A stretch of 5,350 bases of DNA from an uncultured bacterium (GTDB taxonomy: Bacteria > Planctomycetota > UBA1135 > GCA-002686595), in NCBI GenBank assembly GCA_913058555.1, contig CAJXRJ010000538.1, positions 1-5,350 of the forward strand, read 5' to 3'. The translations under genes were made by a program, and so were the position numbers. Positions within the stretch are counted from its first letter, which is position 1, and each line of letters starts with the position of its first letter. The notes under the pieces are model-generated. The model worked only from the letters and a program-made list of their open reading frames with translations, was not told the origin of the DNA and did no database searches. Positions 1-5,350 of this stretch are shown piece after piece.

Positions 1-47
1 GAGATCATGCCTAGTCTCGTGGGCTCGGAGATGTGTATAAGAGACAG
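1..47. other. Untrimmed Nextera i7 adapter (left end)
   Basis: This is not biological sequence. In order it holds 5 bases of the P7 stem (GAGAT), the 8-base index CATGCCTA at 6-13 (which I recognise as Nextera N706), the 15-base read-2 sequence GTCTCGTGGGCTCGG at 14-28, and the 19-base Tn5 mosaic end AGATGTGTATAAGAGACAG at 29-47. It is the exact reverse complement of 5304-5350. It should be masked, because any reading frame crossing it carries adapter-coded residues, and the genuine insert starts at base 48. Confidence 0.98.
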
Positions 48-708
48 AGTTGGGGACGCCTGGGTCGCAGTAAGTGGTTCCCACGGACGTTCCGGAGCCC
101 TCGAGCTTGAAGCCGTTGATCGCGGATCCTTGGAGGCCGTTTGTGTTGTCGACCTGGAACGTCCCTTGGGCGGTTGTCGTCACGTTGAACGTCAGCGCGA
201 AGGTGTCGTTGTTCACAAGTGGCTGCCCCCAGTCGACCGTGAGGGAGGCGGGCACCGACGCACCCTGGGTGACCGTCCATTCGTGGGTGCCCGACAAGGA
301 GCCTGGGTCCCAGGCGTAGAGCGTGAACGTGTAAGGCTCGTTCGGGAGCAGGCCCGAGAAGTCGAGGGTGCAGCTACCCGTGGGGGTGAAGGCGTGCAGG
401 AGATCCTCGTAAAGGCCCTGGTAGGTGTAGCCCGGCGGGGTGCCATTGAGGCTCCCCCGGTTCACCGGCTGCGCAAAGCTCGTGTTCGTCGACACATCCA
501 CGGTGATGGCGCCGAACTGCGCGGTCATCAAGTTTCCGCTGATGCCGCCGGGCCACAAGTCGAATCCGTCTTGGTCGTCCTCGTTGAATTCGACGGCGAT
601 GAGCTGGACCTGCGCGTTCGCCGCGGAGGTCAAGAGGGCAAGGGTCGCCACCCCGACGAGCGCGGAGGCGCCCAGGCGGGATGCACGGATGGCTTGGCTT
701 CGTTGCAT
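48..708 (-). CDS. Secreted protein, probable beta-sandwich, C-terminally truncated by contig end
   Basis: The frame is open from ATG at 708-706 to the adapter junction, giving 220 codons and no stop, so the C-terminus is missing. Residues 1-32 form a clear Sec signal peptide: R3, R8 and R11 in the n-region, a hydrophobic core at 12-28, and an AxA site (A30-N31-A32) before QVQ. The mature part is rich in Thr, Gly, Asn and aromatics, which suggests alternating beta strands. The stretch LLPNEPYTFTLYAWDPGS (about 120-137) and the motif AINGFKLEG (196-204) resemble the last strands of exported beta-sandwich proteins of the PEP-CTERM / planctomycete kind; this is from memory. The last residues, TYCDPGVPN, look like the start of a C-terminal tail repeat of planctomycete exported proteins. 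Substrate and function are unknown. It is transcribed away from the downstream operon. Only a weak purine stretch precedes the ATG, and the signal peptide decides the start. Confidence 0.85.
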
Positions 709-762
709 GAGTCTCTGGGTTCTACGTTGCGTTGAACATGAGCGCCCCCTGCAGCGCACTGC

Positions 763-786
763 TACGAAGTGAAACGCACTCGTTCC
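763..786 (-). promoter_or_regulatory. Possible ECF-sigma-type promoter for the secreted protein
   Basis: Read on the minus strand, GGAAC (786-782) is followed after 15 bases by CGTA (766-763). This resembles the GGAAC / CGT-type -35 and -10 elements of extracytoplasmic-function sigma factors, at a spacing typical of that class. It lies about 55 bases upstream of the ATG at 708. Short motifs like this occur by chance in GC-rich DNA, so it is only a candidate. Confidence 0.2.
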
Positions 787-798
787 ATTCTGTCCGAG

Positions 799-814
799 TT
801 GCGGAAACCCGCAA
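799..814. other. Small intergenic stem-loop
   Basis: TTGCGG (799-804) and CCGCAA (809-814) are a perfect 6-bp inverted repeat around the tetraloop AAAC. It has no U-tract on either side, so it does not look like an intrinsic terminator. It could be an operator half-site pair or chance; it sits in the divergent promoter region. Confidence 0.3.
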
Positions 815-1027
815 TCCTCATTCGGGGGCCTAAGTCGAATGACATGGTGCCCGCGTCATGCCAACGCCATGCCCAAGACGCCAGTCTCGGCCGATGGATG
901 GATGCCACGGGCGCCCCGCTTGCTGCGGAACACCCATGCGGCTCGGCCCAGCCCACGCACGGGCGAGGTTTGGGAATTCGCGGGTGCTCAGTTCGCCGGG
1001 CGGCGGGCCATAGGTCCTGGGTTTGCT

Positions 1028-3685
1028 ATGGTCGCGGGAATGGCATTCCTGCAAACCCCTCCCCTCGCGCGCTTCGGAATGGCGATAGGGTCGGCGTGCT
1101 TTCTGGCAGCATCGGGTCTGTTGGCCGCCCCGTCAGCGGGACAGAAGGCCGGAAGCGGCGACGACGCCTACCGCGAGGCCGTGGCGCCTTTCCTTGCGAC
1201 CTACTGCGCCAAGTGCCACGGAGGCGAGCGGGCCAACGGCGGTGTGACGCTTCACCCCGCGGGAGAAGGCCCTCGCCTTGGGCGTGACCTCGAGGACTGG
1301 GAGCCCGTGTTGGAGGTGCTCCGTAGCGAGGACATGCCCCCGGAGGATCAAGCCCAGCCGACAGCCGAGGAGCGCGCACGGGTCGTGCGGCTGCTCGACG
1401 GGGACCTACGCGCGGCGGCCGAAGCGAGGGACAGAGCGGAGCTGCCCACAACGACCCGGCGGCTGACGAACTTCGAGTACCACAACACGCTCCGGGACCT
1501 CTTCGGGATCGAATTAGCGATCACCGAGAGCCTGCCCGAGGACCCCACTCACCCCTACGAGTTCAACAACAACGCGCGATTCCTCTTGCTGGGCCTAGAG
1601 CAGTTCGACCGCTACGGCGAGATCGCACGCACCGTGATGGATTCGGTGATCGTCGAACCAGTGCGGCCTGAGCCTCGGCGCCAGCGCCAGGCTTACGGGC
1701 TGTCTGCAGGGCGCGGCATGCCCGACCCGACCACGATGCAATCCGACGAAATCGGGGTCTTTGGCAACCGAAACCGCACCGTCTGGAACGGGATGCAGGT
1801 TCGCAACTCCCCCACCTCCGGCGAGTTCCTCATCAGGGTCCAAGCGAGCGCCATCCTTCCGCCGGGGGTCAAGGAAGTGCCGCTCGAGATCCGGATGGGA
1901 TATGACATTGAGGGCATCAATGCCAACGCCACCAACCGCGCTCTGACCGTCGACACCCTTCGCCTGTCGAACACCGTCGACGAGCCCGAAATCTTCGAGC
2001 TGCGCGGCCGGCTCGAGAACTTTCCCTACCAGCCGGAGTACAGCTACCGGCGCGGCGGGAAGATCGACGGAGCGCTGGTGGTGGTCCCCGACCACTTCAC
2101 GGTGACGCCCGTCAACGTCTACGACGACGGCACCCTGAACGACGCCCCCGATCCTCTGGCGATGCCCCGCGCCGTGGTGGAGTGGATCGAATTCGAGGGA
2201 CCTGTCGCCAACACCTGGCCCCCAGAGCACCACTCCCGCATTCTGTTCGACTCGCCCCTGCGCGAAACTGACGAACGCGCCTACGTCGCGGAGGTGCTGC
2301 GGCACTTCCTGCCGCGGGCCTTCCGCCGGCCCGCGGAGGAGGACGAGGTGGAGCGATTCGTGCAGGTCTTCGAGATCGTCTCGGAGGCGCTCGGCCTGGA
2401 GACCCTCGAGGAGGGCATGCGCGAGACCCTGGCGGCCGTGCTCATCTCGCCGGACTTCCTGCTTCACACCACCTCGGCGGGACCCGGCAACGGAACCTTC
2501 GAGCTGGCGTCTCGCCTGTCGTACTTCCTTTGGGGCTCCATGCCCGACGACGAGCTATTCGCGCTGGCCGCGGACGGGACGCTTCGCGACGCCGACGTGG
2601 TCGAGCGCCAGGCGCGCAGGATGCTCGCCGACCCGCGCGCACGGGACTTCATCGGGCACTTCACTGAACAGTGGCTGGGCCTCGACCGCCTGGCCGCAGT
2701 CCCGATCGACCTCAAACGCTTCCCACGCTTCCTCTACACCATCAAACGCGGCGAGCGGTCCGGGCGCGAGATGGAAAACCGGCCCACGATCCGCGACTGG
2801 ATGCACGGGGAGACCCTGGCCTTCATGGCGGAACTCGTGCGGCGCAACGGGAGCGTGTTGGAACTTGTGGACTCCGACTTCGCGATGCTTAACCAGCCCC
2901 TCGCCGCCCACTATGGGGTGGAAGGGGTCCAAGGAAACCATCTGCGACCCGTGGAGATCGGTCCCGAACATCACCTGGGCGGTCTCCTGACCCAGGGGTC
3001 GATCCTTGTGGGAACGGGCACGGGCTCCGCGCCCCATCCCATCTATCGGGCCGTGTGGCTGCGGGAGGCGATCCTCGGGGACGAGGTGGCCGACCCGCCA
3101 GCTGACGTGCCGGCCCTTGAGGACTCCGCGGGGGTTGAGGCGGTGGCCACCGCCACGACCCTCAAGGACCTCCTGCGCCTGCACCGCACAAAGGAGAGCT
3201 GCAACGATTGCCATGCTGGTTTGGATCCCTGGGGCATCCCCTTCGAACGCTACGACGCCACCGGCCGGTTCCACCCGCGGGTCCCGCCCAGCGGGACCCG
3301 CGTCCAAGGATTCCTCAAGGCGGATCACGGCGACCAGGCCGGCTACAGGGCCTATCTCGAAGAACTCAGCACCGTCGAAATCGACGCCGCATCCCGCGTT
3401 CCCCACGGCCCCACCGGCGGCGCAATGGTGGACGGCATGCGGGGGCTGAAGGACCATCTCCTGGGGGATCGGCGCGACGACATCGCCACCAACGTCACCC
3501 GGCGATTGATGACCTACGCCCTGGGCCGCGACTTGACCCTGCGCGACCGCTTCGCGGTGGAAGAACTCGTGCGTGCGACCGCCCCCAAGGACCACCCGCT
3601 CCAAGACCTGATCGTCGCCGTCTGCCGCAGCGATGCGTTCCTTGGAAAGAGTGACCAACACACCCCCTCCAAAGGCCAACGATGA
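1028..3685 (+). CDS. Exported PSCyt1/DUF1592-family protein with two CxxCH haem motifs
   Basis: I read a protein of about 885 residues; numbering is from the ATG at 1028. Residues 1-37 look like a signal peptide (R15, hydrophobic core about 17-34, APSA then GQ). A Planctomycete-type cytochrome c domain follows, with CAKCH at 60-64. Then come DUF1587 (about 145-207, RRLTNFEYHNTLRDLFGIE), an unassigned beta-rich region (about 210-411, with GEFLIRVQASA), DUF1595 (about 415-475, FLPRAFRRP), DUF1592 (about 478-610, SRLSYFLWGSMPDDELFALA) and DUF1588 (about 648-735, GGLLTQGSILVGTGTGSA). DUF1588 ends in a second haem motif, CNDCH (725-729), followed by GLDPWGIPFERYDATGRF. DUF1585 (about 789-874) closes the protein. 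The domain order and length suit the family, whose biochemical role is not known. Covalent haem binding in the periplasm is inferred from the motifs. The start is uncertain: ATGs at 1040 and 1079 also keep all or part of the signal peptide, and 839 is the longest option; none has a good ribosome site. The stop overlaps the next gene's start. Confidence 0.93.
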   Translation: MVAGMAFLQTPPLARFGMAIGSACFLAASGLLAAPSAGQKAGSGDDAYREAVAPFLATYCAKCHGGERANGGVTLHPAGEGPRLGRDLEDWEPVLEVLRSEDMPPEDQAQPTAEERARVVRLLDGDLRAAAEARDRAELPTTTRRLTNFEYHNTLRDLFGIELAITESLPEDPTHPYEFNNNARFLLLGLEQFDRYGEIARTVMDSVIVEPVRPEPRRQRQAYGLSAGRGMPDPTTMQSDEIGVFGNRNRTVWNGMQVRNSPTSGEFLIRVQASAILPPGVKEVPLEIRMGYDIEGINANATNRALTVDTLRLSNTVDEPEIFELRGRLENFPYQPEYSYRRGGKIDGALVVVPDHFTVTPVNVYDDGTLNDAPDPLAMPRAVVEWIEFEGPVANTWPPEHHSRILFDSPLRETDERAYVAEVLRHFLPRAFRRPAEEDEVERFVQVFEIVSEALGLETLEEGMRETLAAVLISPDFLLHTTSAGPGNGTFELASRLSYFLWGSMPDDELFALAADGTLRDADVVERQARRMLADPRARDFIGHFTEQWLGLDRLAAVPIDLKRFPRFLYTIKRGERSGREMENRPTIRDWMHGETLAFMAELVRRNGSVLELVDSDFAMLNQPLAAHYGVEGVQGNHLRPVEIGPEHHLGGLLTQGSILVGTGTGSAPHPIYRAVWLREAILGDEVADPPADVPALEDSAGVEAVATATTLKDLLRLHRTKESCNDCHAGLDPWGIPFERYDATGRFHPRVPPSGTRVQGFLKADHGDQAGYRAYLEELSTVEIDAASRVPHGPTGGAMVDGMRGLKDHLLGDRRDDIATNVTRRLMTYALGRDLTLRDRFAVEELVRATAPKDHPLQDLIVAVCRSDAFLGKSDQHTPSKGQR
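2312..2336. repeat. Intragenic inverted repeat, 9-bp arms
   Basis: CCGCGGGCC (2312-2320) and GGCCCGCGG (2328-2336) are perfect inverted arms around a 7-base loop. The repeat encodes the conserved LPRAFRRPAEE stretch of DUF1595. Because the residues are conserved and codons here end in G or C, a palindrome of this kind may be a by-product of coding. Confidence 0.5.
3276..3302. repeat. Intragenic perfect hairpin, 12-bp arms
   Basis: CGCGGGTCCCGC (3276-3287) and GCGGGACCCGCG (3291-3302) are perfect inverted arms separated by CCA. Eleven of the twelve pairs would be G-C and the remaining one T-A. The repeat sits in the coding sequence shortly after the second haem motif, and encodes the PRVPPSGTR linker between DUF1588 and DUF1585. 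There is no U-tract, and the reading frame runs through it unbroken, so it is not a terminator in the usual sense. Confidence 0.6.
3671..3675 (+). promoter_or_regulatory. Weak ribosome binding site for the DUF1552 gene
   Basis: AAAGG lies 6 bases before the ATG at 3682, inside the last codons of the upstream gene. It is a partial Shine-Dalgarno match. Together with the ATGA overlap it supports initiation at 3682 by coupled re-initiation. Confidence 0.4.
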
Positions 3686-5043
3686 ATCGACCTTGGCACC
3701 TCAACCGCCGCGCACTGCTGCGGGGCACCGGCGCAGCCGTCGCTCTGCCCTGGCTCGAAGCCATGGCGCCGGGCGCGCCCTCTCCGACGAAGCTTCCGAA
3801 GCGCATGGTGGTCACGTACTTCTCGTACGGCGCCTACATGCCGGGCGGGACCCACGGGATCACCGAACCCAAGGGAAAGCACGAGGAGTGGAGCTGGTGG
3901 CCCTGCAACCAAGCAGGCCCGCTGAGCTTCAACCGCGCGTCGGCCCCCTTCGCGCCGCTGAGGGACTCCGTGAGCTACGTACAGGGCCTCGACCATGCTG
4001 GCGGCTGGGGGCTCGGAGGCCACAGCTCGGGCGACGTCTTCGCGACGGGCGCGGACATGCAGACGGCCCAGCCCACCAACGCCATCTCGGTGGACCAGGT
4101 AGCAGCCGACGTCCACGGGAACAGCACGCGCTACGGCTCGTTGGTGGTGGGCACCGAGGGCGGCACCGGAATGTACGGGCGCGCCAAGACCCTCTCGCAC
4201 TACGGGCCGGGCCGGCCCATCCCGTCCATGCACGAGCCGCGGAAGATCTTCGATCGGCTATTCCGACCCTACGCCGGAAAGCAAATTGGCGACGTCAGGA
4301 CGGAGCTGCGTAGCCGCCGCTCCGTGCTCGACCTCGTGCTCGACCAATCAAAGGGTCTGAACCGCCGGCTCGGTGCCGCTGACCGGGCCAAGATGGAAGA
4401 GTACCTGGACGCTATCCGAGCGGCGGAGAAGCGCATCGAGCGGGTTGACCGCTGGACCCATATCCCCTTGCCAGAGGTGGACGAGACGGGCCTGCGCCTG
4501 GACGCCAGCCCGAAGGAGCCAGAGGAGTTCATCCGCTCCTTCTACGACTTGATTTACCTGGCCCTGCGCACGGATTCCACGCGGTTCGCCACGTTCATGA
4601 CCGAGAGCGAGCAGTCCACGGCCCACGACGTGGGCAACTACTCGAACTACGTGCTCGGCTACAGCGGGAACACCCACGACATCGCCCACAAGCGCCCCGC
4701 GGACTTTGCGCCGCGCTGGGACCTGTGGCGCGCCGAGCAGCACGCTTATTTCCTGAATCGACTGGCAGAGACGAAGGAGGGCGACGGCTCCATGCTCGAC
4801 AACACCGTGGTCCTTTGGGGATCCGCTCACCCACACGCCTCTCACAACACCCAGAACTACCCGTTGCAGGTGGCCGGGGGTGGCGCCCTCGGTTTCCAGC
4901 ACGGCAATCTTCACCGCTTCGTCGGCGAACAGAAGGTCCCGATGGCCAACCTGCTGCTGTCCATGCTGCACGCGGTGGACGTCCCCGCGAAGAGCTTCGC
5001 CGACAGCACCGGTCCCCTGACAGCGCTGAGGAAGAGTTCGTGA
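3682..5043 (+). CDS. Tat-exported DUF1552 family protein
   Basis: The protein has 453 residues, near the usual family length. The N-terminus carries a twin-arginine signal: NRRALLRG (8-15, RR at 9-10) followed by the hydrophobic stretch GTGAAVALPWLEAM. Family features run the whole length: YMPGGTHG (52-59), then the W/P-rich segment to about residue 73, LRDSVSYVQGLDH (93-105), SVDQVAAD (136-143), PRKIFDRLFRP (186-196), the helical RSRRSVLDLVLDQ to IERVDRW region (210-258), EGDGSMLDNTVVLWGS (366-381) and FADSTGPL (439-446). Genes of this family are often beside DUF1592-type cytochrome genes, as here. Its activity is not established. The Tat signal suggests it folds, possibly with a cofactor, before export; that part is inference. 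It starts inside the previous gene's stop codon (ATGA), and its own TGA overlaps the next gene's GTG. The segment after GSA reads HPHASHNTQNYP, which seems more divergent than the DGNxH...LP pattern I recall for the family. Confidence 0.93.
   Translation: MNRPWHLNRRALLRGTGAAVALPWLEAMAPGAPSPTKLPKRMVVTYFSYGAYMPGGTHGITEPKGKHEEWSWWPCNQAGPLSFNRASAPFAPLRDSVSYVQGLDHAGGWGLGGHSSGDVFATGADMQTAQPTNAISVDQVAADVHGNSTRYGSLVVGTEGGTGMYGRAKTLSHYGPGRPIPSMHEPRKIFDRLFRPYAGKQIGDVRTELRSRRSVLDLVLDQSKGLNRRLGAADRAKMEEYLDAIRAAEKRIERVDRWTHIPLPEVDETGLRLDASPKEPEEFIRSFYDLIYLALRTDSTRFATFMTESEQSTAHDVGNYSNYVLGYSGNTHDIAHKRPADFAPRWDLWRAEQHAYFLNRLAETKEGDGSMLDNTVVLWGSAHPHASHNTQNYPLQVAGGGALGFQHGNLHRFVGEQKVPMANLLLSMLHAVDVPAKSFADSTGPLTALRKSS
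5028..5032 (+). promoter_or_regulatory. Ribosome binding site fixing a GTG start
   Basis: GAGGA lies 7 bases before the GTG at 5040. This is the best Shine-Dalgarno match in the window. It decides the start of the third operon gene, which has no nearby ATG; the first in-frame ATG is at 5226, after the conserved-looking strand. Confidence 0.65.
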
Positions 5044-5303
5044 GCGCGGTATCGGCCGTTCGCTGGACGCTACTGCTGGTGGCGCTGCTCGTTTCCCTGG
5101 GCGTCACCCAGGGGCAGAACAGCCGTGGGCACGACGACGAGGGCGACGCCCTGGAAGCGCCCAACGCGGCGAAGCCCCGCGTGCTCCTCTTTGGCGACGT
5201 CCGTCTACAGGCCATTCACCGCCGTGCTGCCACGGCCATGGAAGAATCTGCGGAGGTGGTTCTGAGCCCCTGGGGTTGGCTGGACACTACCGCAGCCCTT
5301 GGC
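5040..5303 (+). CDS. Exported protein, possible degenerate SGNH-hydrolase-like domain, C-terminally truncated
   Basis: There are 88 codons from GTG at 5040 to the adapter junction, with no stop, so most of the protein is missing. The start is supported by GAGGA upstream and by a GTGA overlap with the DUF1552 stop. Residues 1-26 have R8 and a strong hydrophobic run (WTLLLVALLVSLGV), a signal peptide or membrane anchor without a clear AxA site. A short acidic linker (about 27-42, HDDEGDALE) follows. Then PRVLLFGDVRLQAIHRRAA (46 on) and AEVVLSPWGWLDTTAALG resemble the first strand, helix and second strand of SGNH/GDSL-type hydrolases of the PRVLLIGDSI kind. Here the nucleophile position would be Val (GDV instead of GDS). 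That assignment is tentative. It could be an inactive homologue or an unrelated Rossmann-like domain. As third gene of the coupled operon it probably acts with the two upstream exported proteins. Confidence 0.75.
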
Positions 5304-5350
5304 CTGTCTCTTATACACATCTCCGAGCCCACGAGACTAGGCATGATCTC
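5304..5350. other. Untrimmed Nextera i7 adapter (right end)
   Basis: This is not biological sequence. It reads the Tn5 mosaic end CTGTCTCTTATACACATCT (5304-5322), then CCGAGCCCACGAGAC (5323-5337), the index TAGGCATG (5338-5345) and ATCTC. It mirrors 1-47 base for base. The last genuine base is 5303. The third operon gene therefore ends here only because the assembled fragment does. Confidence 0.98.

Larger units (their letters stand above)
709..1027. other. Divergent intergenic region
   Basis: These 319 bases lie between the start of the minus-strand secreted protein and the likely start of the plus-strand operon, so promoters for both directions should be here. I see a small stem-loop at 799-814 and a weak ECF-like promoter candidate at 763-786. 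The reading frame of the large downstream gene stays open back to an ATG at 839. However, the 63 residues it would add are rich in Arg, Pro and Ala, match no domain I know, and would bury the signal peptide, so I treat 839-1027 as non-coding. I see no tRNA, terminator with a U-tract, or repeat array. Confidence 0.6.

Noticed and set aside
7..735. Long plus-strand frame of 242 codons at the left end
   Set aside because: It starts inside the adapter and is antisense to a frame with a textbook signal peptide and sensible composition. Its own translation is Arg/Val/Gly-rich with no recognisable domain.
709..1027. Small RNA, riboswitch or CRISPR in the intergenic region
   Set aside because: I found no repeated units, no extended pairing beyond one 6-bp stem, and no U-tract to end a transcript.
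1595..2467. Minus-strand frame of 290 codons inside the large gene
   Set aside because: It is a shadow frame caused by GC-rich third positions in the plus-strand gene. It shows no domain, while the plus strand carries clear family motifs throughout.
2555..3679. Minus-strand frame of 374 codons opposite the large gene
   Set aside because: It is antisense to the DUF1592, DUF1588 and DUF1585 domains, with low-complexity Val/Gly/Ala/His-rich translation and no recognisable motif.
3514..4233. Minus-strand 239-codon frame across the junction of the first two operon genes
   Set aside because: It overlaps two well-supported plus-strand genes and has no family resemblance.
4348..5215. Minus-strand frames of about 206 codons opposite the DUF1552 gene
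   Set aside because: They are shadow frames; the plus strand has DUF1552 motifs along its full length and an overlapping downstream start with a good ribosome site.
1..5350. Composite transposon or integron-like element bounded by inverted repeats
   Set aside because: The repeats are exact Nextera adapter including an index, and no transposase or integrase is encoded between them.

Overview
This window is a metagenome-style contig whose two ends are untrimmed sequencing adapter. Bases 1-47 and 5304-5350 are a perfect 47-base inverted repeat made of the Illumina Nextera i7-side adapter: the 19-base Tn5 mosaic end, the 15-base read-2 sequence, an 8-base index that I recognise as N706 (CATGCCTA as read here), and 5 bases of the P7 stem. 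Only 48-5303 is biological.

The biological part is GC-rich and points to Planctomycetota. The main reason is the pairing of a Planctomycete-type cytochrome c / DUF1587 / DUF1595 / DUF1592 / DUF1588 / DUF1585 protein with a DUF1552 protein. A secreted protein whose visible end reads TYCDPGVPN gives weaker support, because it resembles C-terminal tail repeats I remember from planctomycete exported proteins. Related DUF1592/DUF1552 pairs also occur in Verrucomicrobiota, Myxococcota and Acidobacteriota, so the phylum call is likely but not certain.

Layout: (1) 48-708, minus strand, is the N-terminal 220 codons of a signal-peptide-bearing, probably beta-sandwich secreted protein, cut off by the left adapter. 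(2) 709-1027 is a divergent intergenic region with a small stem-loop and a weak ECF-sigma-like promoter candidate, but no gene I can support. (3) 1028-3685, plus strand, is the large exported multi-domain protein with two CxxCH haem motifs. (4) 3682-5043 is a Tat-exported DUF1552 protein. (5) 5040-5303 is the first 88 codons of a third exported protein with a possible, degenerate SGNH-hydrolase start, cut off by the right adapter.

The three plus-strand genes are joined by stop/start overlaps (ATGA, then GTGA), so they are very probably one translationally coupled operon. All three carry export signals. The picture is a cell-envelope or periplasmic module built around a putative dihaem protein and a Tat-exported partner; its biochemical role is not established. 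I see no mobile element, CRISPR array, RNA gene or defence system. The most useful oddities are the adapter ends that mimic transposon ends, the coupled operon with a possibly nucleophile-less third protein, a 12-bp perfect hairpin inside the large gene, and the unassigned central domain of the large protein.
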